The notes under the pieces are model-generated. The model worked only from the letters and a program-made list of their open reading frames with translations. It ran no database searches and had not been told where the DNA came from. Positions 6,073 through 11,978 of a DNA stretch of 11,978 nt are shown here, piece by piece (position 1 is the stretch's first letter; every line of letters begins with the position of its first letter). Origin of the DNA: DATIJJ01 sp039936115 (GTDB lineage: Bacteria > Pseudomonadota > Gammaproteobacteria > DSM-16500); the NCBI GenBank assembly GCA_039936115.1, contig JBDTIZ010000046.1, positions 1-11,978 on the forward strand, written 5' to 3'. Made by a program: the position numbers and the translations under genes.

Positions 6073-6358
6073 TAGCGCTTGGCAAACACAGCATCGCTAT
6101 GGTAATCGCAATAATTCTGAATGTGCGATTGGACGTTGCAAACGCATTCTTGGAAATACGCTGCATGCGAGAGAATTTTTAAGTTAGCAACAAGAGGCGA
6201 TCATCGGTTGCAGCATCTTGAATAAGATGATGTGTGTCAGCTTAGCAGACGTACGTCCAAAATTTTGAAAAAAGCCAAAATAAGCTAATTATGCAAGGTT
6301 ACGAAAAAACGCCAATCATAGCTGACATTTATCAGAACTGTGACCAAACATAAATATT
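6073..6358. other. Noncoding stretch between the IS element and the photolyase promoter
   Basis: About 290 bases hold no gene that I can support. A plus-strand open frame to 6182 only continues from inside the IS and resembles nothing. The sequence becomes increasingly AT-rich towards the photolyase. It may contain the eroded end of whatever gene the IS element interrupted. Confidence 0.4.
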
Positions 6359-6386
6359 TTTAACTCATGCTTGAATACGATATAAT
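6359..6386 (+). promoter_or_regulatory. Candidate promoter of the photolyase gene
   Basis: A perfect -10 box TATAAT lies at 6381-6386, with a weak -35 (TTTAAC, 6359-6364) 16 bases upstream. The start would be near 6393, leaving a leader of about 57 bases before the ATG at 6450. Confidence 0.45.
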
Positions 6387-6449
6387 CACTTGGTCATTCC
6401 CAGCTTTTAAAAATAAATGTATCCGACTAATGCTCTGGAAATCTAAATT

Positions 6450-7889
6450 ATGCGTGGACTTGTTTGGTTTCGTGAAGATCTCAGAACTATTGATAATACT
6501 GCGCTTTATTATGCTGCTTTGCGATGTAAAGATGGTATAGCCGCTGTCTATATCATTGATACAAATCTGTGGATGCAACATGACACAGCCGCGTGCCGCA
6601 TTGAATTCACCCTGCGTGGATTGACCGCACTTCATGAAGAATTACAAAAGCTTAATATACCCTTTATGATACTTGATATAGCAAATACTGCTGACACAGC
6701 ATCGGAATTATTAAAATTAATCGATCATCTTAAAGCAGATGCTTTGTATTTCAACTGTCAGTATGAAGTGAACGAACAAAAACGTGATGCCATAGTAAAA
6801 AATTCCCTGCTTAAAAACAGAATACAAGTTTATAGCTTTGATGATCAAGTTATCCTGCCTCCTGGTTCTATAAAAACTCAACTAGGAAATCATTTTAGTG
6901 TTTTCACACCTTATAAACGCGCTTGGTATAAAGAATTTAGTGAACAAGAAATTAAGCAATTTCCTGCACCGAAAAAACAATTTACCCTGGATATGGCAGT
7001 CCCATCTTCTACGATCCCCACTTCTTTGTCTAATTTCAAATCTGAAATAACACCACAAGAATGGCCCGCTGGCCAACAGATCGCAAAAAAACGGTTACAG
7101 AAATTTATTGATAAGCGTTTACTTCATTATGATAAAGAACGTGATTTTCCTTCTCGGGAAGGCACAAGCAAATTATCTCCTTATCTTGCCAGTGGCATGA
7201 TTTCACCACGTCAATGCTTTTTAGCTGCACTTGATTTTAACCAAAATGAATTATACACGGGTAATAAAGGAGCGATTGCCTGGATGGGCGAATTAATTTG
7301 GCGAGAATTTTACAAGCATATTTTAGTTACTGTACCACGCATATCTAAAAATAAAGCCTACAAAGAAGAAACTGAATATTTGCCGTGGCAGTTTGATGAA
7401 AAATCCTGGCGGGCTTGGCAAACAGGTCAAACCGGATACCCTTTAATTGATGCAGCGATGCGCCAGTTAAATACTACAGGTTGGATGCATAACCGACTCC
7501 GCATGATCGTAGCCATGTTTCTTACCAAAAATTTATTTTTTGATTGGCGGCTCGGTGAAAAATATTTCATGTCACGTTTAATCGATGGTGATTTAGCAGC
7601 AAATAATGGGGGTTGGCAATGGTGCGCTTCGACGGGTACTGATTCAGCGCCCTATTTCCGAATTTTTAATCCTATCCGTCAGAGTGAGCGCTTCGATCCG
7701 GATGGAAAATTTATCTTGCAGTATTGTCCTGAACTCCGTGACTTTGATAAAAAATCGATTCATGCACCTTACAGCAACTTACCGCTGATTGCAGCTCAGT
7801 CAGGTTACCCTCATCCGATTATTGATTTAAATAAAAATCGTGATAAAGTATTATCTGCTTTCAAAACAATAAAGACGAAAGCATCATAG
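6450..7889 (+). CDS. phrB: Deoxyribodipyrimidine (CPD) photolyase, class I
   Basis: This 479-residue flavoenzyme uses blue light to split cyclobutane pyrimidine dimers in DNA. The N-terminal alpha/beta antenna domain (about 1-165) begins MRGLVWFREDLRTIDNTAL, the usual class I opening. The FAD-binding helical domain covers about 200-470. Recognisable blocks are SREGTSKLSPYLASG, WMGELIWREFYKH (about 280-292), GYPLIDAAMRQL and GWMHNRLRM (about 329-350), and GWQWCASTGTDSAPYFRIF (about 388-406), which lies at the lesion and flavin site. GGAAA (6437-6441) precedes the ATG by 8 bases. Length and motifs are complete, so it looks functional. It is a single gene with its own promoter. It ends one base before the stop codon of the zeta-toxin remnant coming from the other strand. 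Confidence 0.93.
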   Translation: MRGLVWFREDLRTIDNTALYYAALRCKDGIAAVYIIDTNLWMQHDTAACRIEFTLRGLTALHEELQKLNIPFMILDIANTADTASELLKLIDHLKADALYFNCQYEVNEQKRDAIVKNSLLKNRIQVYSFDDQVILPPGSIKTQLGNHFSVFTPYKRAWYKEFSEQEIKQFPAPKKQFTLDMAVPSSTIPTSLSNFKSEITPQEWPAGQQIAKKRLQKFIDKRLLHYDKERDFPSREGTSKLSPYLASGMISPRQCFLAALDFNQNELYTGNKGAIAWMGELIWREFYKHILVTVPRISKNKAYKEETEYLPWQFDEKSWRAWQTGQTGYPLIDAAMRQLNTTGWMHNRLRMIVAMFLTKNLFFDWRLGEKYFMSRLIDGDLAANNGGWQWCASTGTDSAPYFRIFNPIRQSERFDPDGKFILQYCPELRDFDKKSIHAPYSNLPLIAAQSGYPHPIIDLNKNRDKVLSAFKTIKTKAS

Positions 7890-7890
7890 G

Positions 7891-8166
7891 CTACACTTGT
7901 CTCATATCTGTTATTTCAAAAATGATTCCATTTTTTCGAAGAAAAGGCAAGCCGAGGGCAAAATTTTCATTATTATTTGCTAAATAATACATTCGTTCTA
8001 ACATTGTTTTGCCCGCTTGAATGACTGCTTTTTCAGGTGTAAAAGCGCTGAGTCCTGCGGCAATAGCATCGGCATTGACAAAATGATCGATTTGCAATGC
8101 TTGGCCTAACAGGGCTGGTGCTGCGGTTGTTTTCCCTGCACCATTAAGGGCCTGCGATGATAATGA
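7891..8166 (-). pseudogene. Zeta-toxin family kinase remnant, frameshifted and truncated at both ends
   Basis: Minus-strand translation gives NGAGKTTAAPALLGQ, then FVNADAIAAGLSAFTPEKA and AGKTMLERMYYLANNNENFA. This is the N-terminal half of chromosomal zeta-like toxins, which are P-loop kinases; known zeta toxins phosphorylate UDP-N-acetylglucosamine. Just before the P-loop, ATCGCAGGCCCT reads IAGP in one frame, but an extra base near 8146-8149 shifts the frame, so the Walker A motif IAGPNGAGKTT is split. The 5' end is cut by the IS remnant at 8167, probably within the first few codons. After NENFA the expected FETTL block and all of the C-terminal half are missing; 21 unrelated residues lead to a stop at 7891. 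No antitoxin gene is visible. It is dead. Confidence 0.75.
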
Positions 8167-8722
8167 GGCGCTGTTGCAAAAAAACTCTTTTTTGCTAATC
8201 TGTGCGACCCGTTGAAGTTGAGACTGATACTCATGGTTAGTAAAAAGCACAAAGACGAATCAAAACCATTTAAATCGAAGCATGCTGTAGGAGAAGTGAT
8301 TCTTTGGCTAGTAACATGGTATTCACGTTATGCCTTGTCCTATCGTGACTTAAAAGTGATTGCAGCAGAGAAAAGTTTTGCGCTTGATCGGTCTACTATT
8401 TTTCGCTGGGCTCAAGAGTACGCGCCTGAAATCAGTAAACGAACGAAGCCTTATTTAAAAAGCACATGCGATTCATGGAAGCTTGATGAAACGTATATAA
8501 AAATAAAAGGCGTTTGGCATTATTTATATCGCGCCATTGATAAAGAAGGCAACACGTTAGATTGGATGTTAAGCCGAAACCGCAATAAAAAAGCTGCCGA
8601 ACGGTTCTTCAAAAAACTATGCAGAATAGCTTCGTCCGCAGTTTATTTGGATTGGCTGCGTAATTGAATTGTGAAATTATTTTTAGAATTTTTGTGGCAA
8701 AATATTTTTTTGCAACAGTCCC
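8167..8722 (+). mobile_element. 556-bp internally deleted IS6-family element
   Basis: The left end at 8167-8184 reads GGCGCTGTTGCAAAAAAA. The right end, on the minus strand from 8722, reads GGGACTGTTGCAAAAAAA; 16 of 18 positions match. IS6 elements are usually about 800 bp; here the middle of the transposase is missing. No 8-bp target duplication is seen (GATAATGA on the left, CTCCTATT on the right). With both ends kept, a related transposase could still move it in trans. It interrupts the zeta-toxin remnant on its left. Confidence 0.78.
8233..8667 (+). pseudogene. IS6 transposase with internal deletion and frameshift
   Basis: From ATG 8233 the protein starts MVSKKHKDESKPFKSKHAVG. It keeps the helix-turn-helix region (YALSYRDLKVIA, LDRSTIFRW) and the first catalytic Asp (WKLDETYIKIKG), and continues to ERFFKKL. 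After about 8617 the frame reads 15 unrelated residues (CRIASSAVYLDWLRN) and stops. The neighbouring frame at 8619-8663 reads MQNSFVRSLFGLAA and stops, and may be the original C-terminus. This implies an internal deletion of roughly 90 codons that removed the second Asp and the Glu and left a frame change. It cannot be an active transposase. Confidence 0.75.
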
Positions 8723-8877
8723 CTCCTATTTTACTGTCTACCTTTGCACCTCGTCAGGAAGGTAAAGAAGAGCAAAAGAGAGAGGATGGGCCTAACAGAC
8801 TCTTAACCGCTCCAAGGGATGATGAATTTAATAATGATAACGCTCAAACTCCTTTACTTACATCAAAAAGGCCCTAA
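8723..8877 (+). pseudogene. C-terminal coding fragment beyond the IS remnant, unknown
   Basis: Directly after the right TIR a frame stays open for about 50 codons to a TAA at 8875-8877. It is strongly polar (RQEGKEEQKREDGPNR, DDEFNNDNAQTP) and looks like the disordered tail of a protein whose body was lost at the IS insertion or an associated deletion. I do not recognise the family. There is no start codon or ribosome site in the remaining part. It may be chance, although the charged, Pro-rich composition is more protein-like than random AT-rich DNA. Confidence 0.3.
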
Positions 8878-8999
8878 GTCTGCCGGCTGTACAAATATAT
8901 GCTAATAGGAAGTTATCTAGTATAAGGTAACCGTTCTGCCAAATACATCCCCGAACCCCACAAAAATTCTGAATTAGCCAGGAGAGTTTGGTCTCTCTT

Positions 9000-9137
9000 A
9001 TGCATTGTCTGGATAGTGGTACAGAGGATGAATTTGTATTTTGGCAGGATATTGAATTTCAATTCGATTCTAAAGAGTTGGTTAAGGTGAGTTTTTCTCA
9101 GCTGCTAAATTTTTTGCCTCATTTTAGAAAAAATTAG
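9000..9137 (+). CDS. Possible small ORF, 45 residues, unknown
   Basis: ATG at 9000 opens a frame for MHCLDSGTEDEFVFWQDIEF and continues to a TAG at 9137. An AGGAG lies at 8980-8984, 15 bases before the ATG, rather far. It overlaps a small hairpin (GAGAG 8982-8986 with CTCTC 8993-8997) that would hide or reposition it. The acidic start and hydrophobic end (KVSFSQLLNFLPHF) match no family I know. It may be a remnant rather than a gene. The gap from 8878 to 8999 shows nothing else. Confidence 0.3.
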   Translation: MHCLDSGTEDEFVFWQDIEFQFDSKELVKVSFSQLLNFLPHFRKN

Positions 9138-9140
9138 CCC

Positions 9141-9159
9141 GCATTTTCTCTAAAAATGC
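9141..9159 (-). terminator. Hairpin downstream of the M29-like gene
   Basis: GCATTTT (9141-9147) pairs with AAAATGC (9153-9159) around a 5-base loop, 21 bases past the stop of the minus-strand gene at 9181. On that strand it is followed by GGGCTAATTTTTTCT, so a T-run lies a few bases beyond the stem. It is a plausible but weak intrinsic terminator, and might also end the small plus-strand ORF. Confidence 0.45.
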
Positions 9160-9180
9160 TGTAATAGACAATAATTAATT

Positions 9181-10236
9181 CTAAACCTGCCAAGCACCAT
9201 TTTTATAAACAACCACATCATCAAGATACACGCACTCGGTCACAGCAAAAACATCAACATGATGCCAGGTATCTGCTCGTCTTAAATTTGGTTTTTTATA
9301 TACGCCATGTTTTGCACCTAATGACAGATGGATGCCACACATGCGTTCGTAAGTCCCAATATCACTGACGATCCTATCTCGTGAAAAAGCGCGATTCATG
9401 CCAAAGCCCAATTCACGCAACCACACTTCGCCTTCATCTGCACGAATGTTCGCAAGCACTTTTTCAAACTCAGGTGTGGAATCTATGACATCTGTTACTC
9501 GTCCTTTAGTCACAACAAGTGTAATGGGTTTTTCAGGTCTATTGACTGAAAATGTCGTGTCACCAAACACAAAAATACGAACTCGTCCATTCACTGATTC
9601 AAGATCTTGTGCTTCAGTGAATACTTCACCAATGGGAAATTGACCGCCAATATTTGTCATATTGGTATAATCGCCTATATTTAGTTTCGCTGGTTCAAGA
9701 CGTGAACCAAAAACGAGTTGTTCTCCCCCGCTATCAACAATCGCACCGCTTGCTTGATCAATTAATTTTTTCAGCGCATGGCCAACACCACGATAATACA
9801 CAGAATCGTATGCTAATGAGTCAATATAATATAACGCTTCTGAATCCGTCATACGGACGAGATGCGGATGCTCAATCACTTTGAGTAATTTTTTGAAAAG
9901 CTCAACACGCAATCGAAACGCATCAAGACGAAAGCTCGTCGATTGAATAAGCACGACTAAATCTAAAGGCGATAATGTTTCAAATACCGCAGTCACTTCT
10001 TCAGGTGATACTGCATAAAAGTCTATAAATTTTGCCTCTGGGAGACAACGTCGATAGGCATCCGTAAGCGCTACTGCGAGAGGAGACAGAGTGTCTGAGA
10101 CGATTATTGCAGCACGATCAGGCGTATGCGACATCGCAAACGATAGAATATCTCGAATAGACTGTTCTGCTTTATCGATCGCATCAGTAGGCAAGTGTTT
10201 CATTTTATTCGAATCATTTTTTGGTGAGGGATACAT
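9181..10236 (-). CDS. M29 aminopeptidase / NicX-like metalloprotein
   Basis: This 351-residue protein resembles thermophilic-type M29 metallo-aminopeptidases and the related dioxygenase NicX. The C-terminal half carries the metal-site blocks in the expected order: GEVFTE (Glu204), RELGFGMN (Glu275), GIHLSLGAKHG (His303) and WHHVDVF (His326 and Asp328). The spacing fits the two Glu and the HxD pair of M29 enzymes. At the place of the M29 catalytic Tyr, seven residues after the His, there is His310, so peptidase activity is not certain. The N-terminal half (about 20-150) is the variable alpha/beta domain of the family. There is no signal peptide, so it is probably cytosolic. The start is either ATG 10236 or Met12 (ATG 10203); neither has a Shine-Dalgarno. 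The upstream promoter favours 10236. It lies 70 bases downstream of the protease-like gene on the same strand. Confidence 0.7.
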   Translation of the reverse strand: MYPSPKNDSNKMKHLPTDAIDKAEQSIRDILSFAMSHTPDRAAIIVSDTLSPLAVALTDAYRRCLPEAKFIDFYAVSPEEVTAVFETLSPLDLVVLIQSTSFRLDAFRLRVELFKKLLKVIEHPHLVRMTDSEALYYIDSLAYDSVYYRGVGHALKKLIDQASGAIVDSGGEQLVFGSRLEPAKLNIGDYTNMTNIGGQFPIGEVFTEAQDLESVNGRVRIFVFGDTTFSVNRPEKPITLVVTKGRVTDVIDSTPEFEKVLANIRADEGEVWLRELGFGMNRAFSRDRIVSDIGTYERMCGIHLSLGAKHGVYKKPNLRRADTWHHVDVFAVTECVYLDDVVVYKNGAWQV

Positions 10237-10263
10237 AATTTATCTACATAGTATAAAATAGGG

Positions 10264-10292
10264 ATTAATTTTACCTGATCTCGCTATGACAA
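10264..10292 (-). promoter_or_regulatory. Candidate promoter of the M29-like gene
   Basis: On the minus strand a -35 TTGTCA (10292-10287) and a -10 ATTAAT (10269-10264) are separated by exactly 17 bases. Transcription would start near 10257, giving a leader of about 20 bases before the ATG at 10236. It suggests that this gene need not depend on the gene upstream. Confidence 0.45.
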
Positions 10293-10306
10293 GTAACTTA
10301 ATATTA

Positions 10307-11773
10307 TTAATATACTGATCGCGGTGAATTTTCAACATCAAGTAACAATGTTCTCTTCTCTTCATGTGTACGCGAGTTAAGTTCATTCTCCAAGATAACT
10401 AGCAATTCCTTGGAAATATTTGTTTTTTTTATACCACCACAAAATGCACTCGGTTTTATACTTAGATGGCGATACACTGAATCTTCTGATTTATATGCTT
10501 CATAGAGATGATTCACTACACGCTCCAAGGTGTTTGTATCAATTTTATTTATGGCTGTTGCAATTGCATCAAGAATAGCTTTTTTTACGGGCGATGCTTT
10601 TGCTCTGATCATCTTTCCAAAAAAACTCACATGTTTTGTGACATAAAATTTGGTATTGTGCCATCCCGTTGAACCACTTTCATCTTTTTCAGACAACACT
10701 TTTAACACCATCTCTAAGCCATGCGCTGCAGTAAGACAATACTTTATGATTTTCACAAAACTCTGAGGCACTAAAGTAGTGCTTGGTGAGAGGGCTCGTG
10801 TATATCGCCAAATTGAATCAAATGCTGTAATTTCTCCACATTTTGCAACTAGTGCATCAGCAATTTGGTCGCAACCTGCTTTAGATTCTGCAGTGCTATC
10901 AACTGCATTTTCGAGATGTTCTGGCACGTAACGTGCCATCAAAGCTAATCCAAATCCAATTGTTAACGATGATAGCTTAGTTTTAAGCATGTGTTCATAA
11001 TATGGAAATTCAATTATTTTATCATTACTGAACGATGCAACATGTATAGATAGAGCATTACCTAAAATCTTTATAATCTCATTTACTACAAACTCAATAT
11101 TATAAAATACCTTGTAGAATTCCTTGTCATAATTAGGATCATGGAGAACCCAAGTATTGCTAATATACGAAAGCCCTAGTGCATGATTTGGTGAACAGAT
11201 TAAGCAAACATTGTCTTCTATATTTTTTTCATCTAATAATTCAACTATATCGAACTGATCAAAATTCCCGCCGATAATTTTTAATTGTTTGATAAGTTCA
11301 ATATTTCCATTGGGAGCTATTACCTCAATGCGTTTATTTGGATTAATGATTTTACTATCTAGCTCAGCTGGATACTTCGCAACATATTTTAAAACACGTC
11401 TAAAAAGCGCGCCTAATGTACTATCAGTTTCTCCCTCTAGTAAAGGCGAAACTTGGGATAAAGTTGAGGCATTTTCATCCCAACTTACTATCGCTATTTT
11501 AGCAGCACTCCACCAAGCTAATTTGCTAGAGTTTGCCATTAAACAAAAAGTAGTTGAGAATCCAAAACAACGTCCTCCATCGAACAATGCTTGAAATTTC
11601 TGGGTTTTACTTGGATTAGTCAGTTCTATGAATTTAATTAATTTACCCAGGATAATAGCTTGATGAATACCATCTATATGTTCTGTTTGTTTAAAATCAT
11701 GGGTGGACGTTCTCCTAGGGGTGCTAGGCGGTGTGACATAAATTCCGGCCACTGGCCCTGTTCTGTCAATCAT
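10307..11773 (-). CDS. Putative C58/YopT-like cysteine protease, candidate secreted effector
   Basis: I do not recognise this 488-residue protein by overall similarity. Its N-terminal third, however, has a pattern of papain-fold effector proteases. Cys69 sits in FDGGRCFGFSTTF, followed by His197 in CSPNHALGLSYI and Asp212 in VLHDPNYDKE. Spacings of 128 and 15 residues are close to the Cys-His-Asp triad of YopT (119 and 16, from memory of that family), and DPN-aromatic after the His is typical of C58 peptidases. The region 240-488 is probably helical, without a recognised domain. The N-terminus is Pro/Thr-rich and there is no signal peptide or membrane segment. C58 enzymes cleave host proteins such as Rho GTPases; a similar use here is an inference. 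The ATG at 11773 has no Shine-Dalgarno but lies 17 bases after a perfect -10 box. Confidence 0.6.
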   Translation of the reverse strand: MIDRTGPVAGIYVTPPSTPRRTSTHDFKQTEHIDGIHQAIILGKLIKFIELTNPSKTQKFQALFDGGRCFGFSTTFCLMANSSKLAWWSAAKIAIVSWDENASTLSQVSPLLEGETDSTLGALFRRVLKYVAKYPAELDSKIINPNKRIEVIAPNGNIELIKQLKIIGGNFDQFDIVELLDEKNIEDNVCLICSPNHALGLSYISNTWVLHDPNYDKEFYKVFYNIEFVVNEIIKILGNALSIHVASFSNDKIIEFPYYEHMLKTKLSSLTIGFGLALMARYVPEHLENAVDSTAESKAGCDQIADALVAKCGEITAFDSIWRYTRALSPSTTLVPQSFVKIIKYCLTAAHGLEMVLKVLSEKDESGSTGWHNTKFYVTKHVSFFGKMIRAKASPVKKAILDAIATAINKIDTNTLERVVNHLYEAYKSEDSVYRHLSIKPSAFCGGIKKTNISKELLVILENELNSRTHEEKRTLLLDVENSPRSVY

Positions 11774-11790
11774 ATAGTGTATAAACTCTA

Positions 11791-11796
11791 ATTATA
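11791..11796 (-). promoter_or_regulatory. -10 box upstream of the protease-like gene
   Basis: TATAAT is read on the minus strand, 17 bases before the ATG at 11773. No good -35 lies 16-18 bases upstream (ACTTTA at 11819-11814 is weak), which may mean activator dependence. The predicted leader is only about 10 bases, consistent with the absence of a ribosome site. Confidence 0.35.
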
Positions 11797-11878
11797 TTTG
11801 CACATGATTCTACTAAAGTAATCTTAAGGAAAGCTTAATGGATGGACTTATATCCTTGTTGCCGCAGGGCAAACGCAT

Positions 11879-11977
11879 CTAAATTCCAGCCAGAATGCGG
11901 TTTAGATACCTGTTATCCATCAATGCGTTACGTTGTTTTCTGCGTAAGCCACCCTTAAACGTTGTTTCTTTTTTTAA
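11879..11977 (-). CDS. Possible C-terminal end of a gene entering from the right edge
   Basis: On the minus strand a frame is open from the window edge to a TAG at 11879-11881, about 32 residues: KKETTFKGGLRRKQRN, then ALMDNRYLNRILAGI. The basic, Leu-rich composition is protein-like and could be the tail of a transposase, but I do not recognise it and the piece is too short to judge. Next to it lie small inverted repeats (TTGCC/GGCAA at 11859-11872; ATCTAAA/TTTAGAT at 11877-11907) that could be an element end. Confidence 0.25.
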   Translation of the reverse strand, partial: LKKETTFKGGLRRKQRNALMDNRYLNRILAGI

Positions 11978-11978
11978 A

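Noticed and set aside
6007..6166. Upstream extension of the transposase 5' exon to a start at 6166
   Set aside because: The extension crosses the terminal repeat at 6058-6072 and leaves the element. The IS6 family start is MINFKGRHF at 6007.
6360..6635. Minus-strand open frame of 91 codons over the photolyase start
   Set aside because: It overlaps the photolyase promoter and 5' coding region and has no recognisable content; a shadow frame.
1..11978. CRISPR arrays, tRNA and rRNA genes
   Set aside because: No regularly spaced repeats, cloverleaf-like sequences or rRNA motifs were seen on either strand.

Overview
The window is AT-rich and looks bacterial, most likely gammaproteobacterial. The mix of heavy IS6-family and group II intron load, decayed genes, an ankyrin-like protein and a possible effector-type cysteine protease resembles host-associated Legionellales-type genomes. 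That placement is an inference from gene content; no marker gene here fixes the taxonomy.

Region 1 (1-358) is the left edge. It holds the 5' end of an IS6-family transposase on the minus strand with its terminal inverted repeat (TIR). This copy has inserted into an older, decayed IS6 transposase. Next come the upstream region of gene 1 and a perfect 13-bp palindrome. Region 2 (359-1363) is one plus-strand gene for a 320-residue protein with ankyrin-like segments, followed by a terminator-like hairpin.

Region 3 (1499-6072) is the most striking part: three mobile elements nested inside each other, all on the minus strand. The outermost layer is an IS6-family insertion sequence with matching 15-bp TIRs. 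Its transposase is split directly after the codons for the first catalytic Asp (WRMDE|TYIK) by a group II intron of about 3.7 kb (2028-5772). The reverse transcriptase/maturase of that intron is in turn split exactly inside its catalytic YADD motif (YAD|DGVL) by a second group II intron of about 1.9 kb (2673-4577). The second intron carries its own full-length reverse transcriptase with a YCDD motif. Both introns have a recognisable domain V. Removing them on paper restores a 422-residue maturase and a 233-residue DDE transposase, both in frame. The inner intron would have to splice before the outer intron's own maturase could be made.

Region 4 (6450-8877) has an intact class I CPD photolyase gene (phrB). 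A zeta-toxin remnant lies tail to tail with it, frameshifted in its Walker A region and truncated at both ends. A 556-bp internally deleted IS6 element interrupts its 5' end, and a disordered C-terminal coding fragment follows. Region 5 (9000-11978) has a small possible ORF, then two minus-strand genes. One is an M29-aminopeptidase/NicX-like metalloprotein. The other is a 488-residue unknown protein with an apparent Cys-His-Asp triad spaced like YopT-type (C58) effector proteases. A possible C-terminal coding fragment runs in from the right edge.

The stable, apparently functional genes are gene 1, phrB, the M29-like gene and the putative protease gene. The rest is a mobile-element graveyard and nest. 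No tRNA, rRNA or CRISPR was seen.
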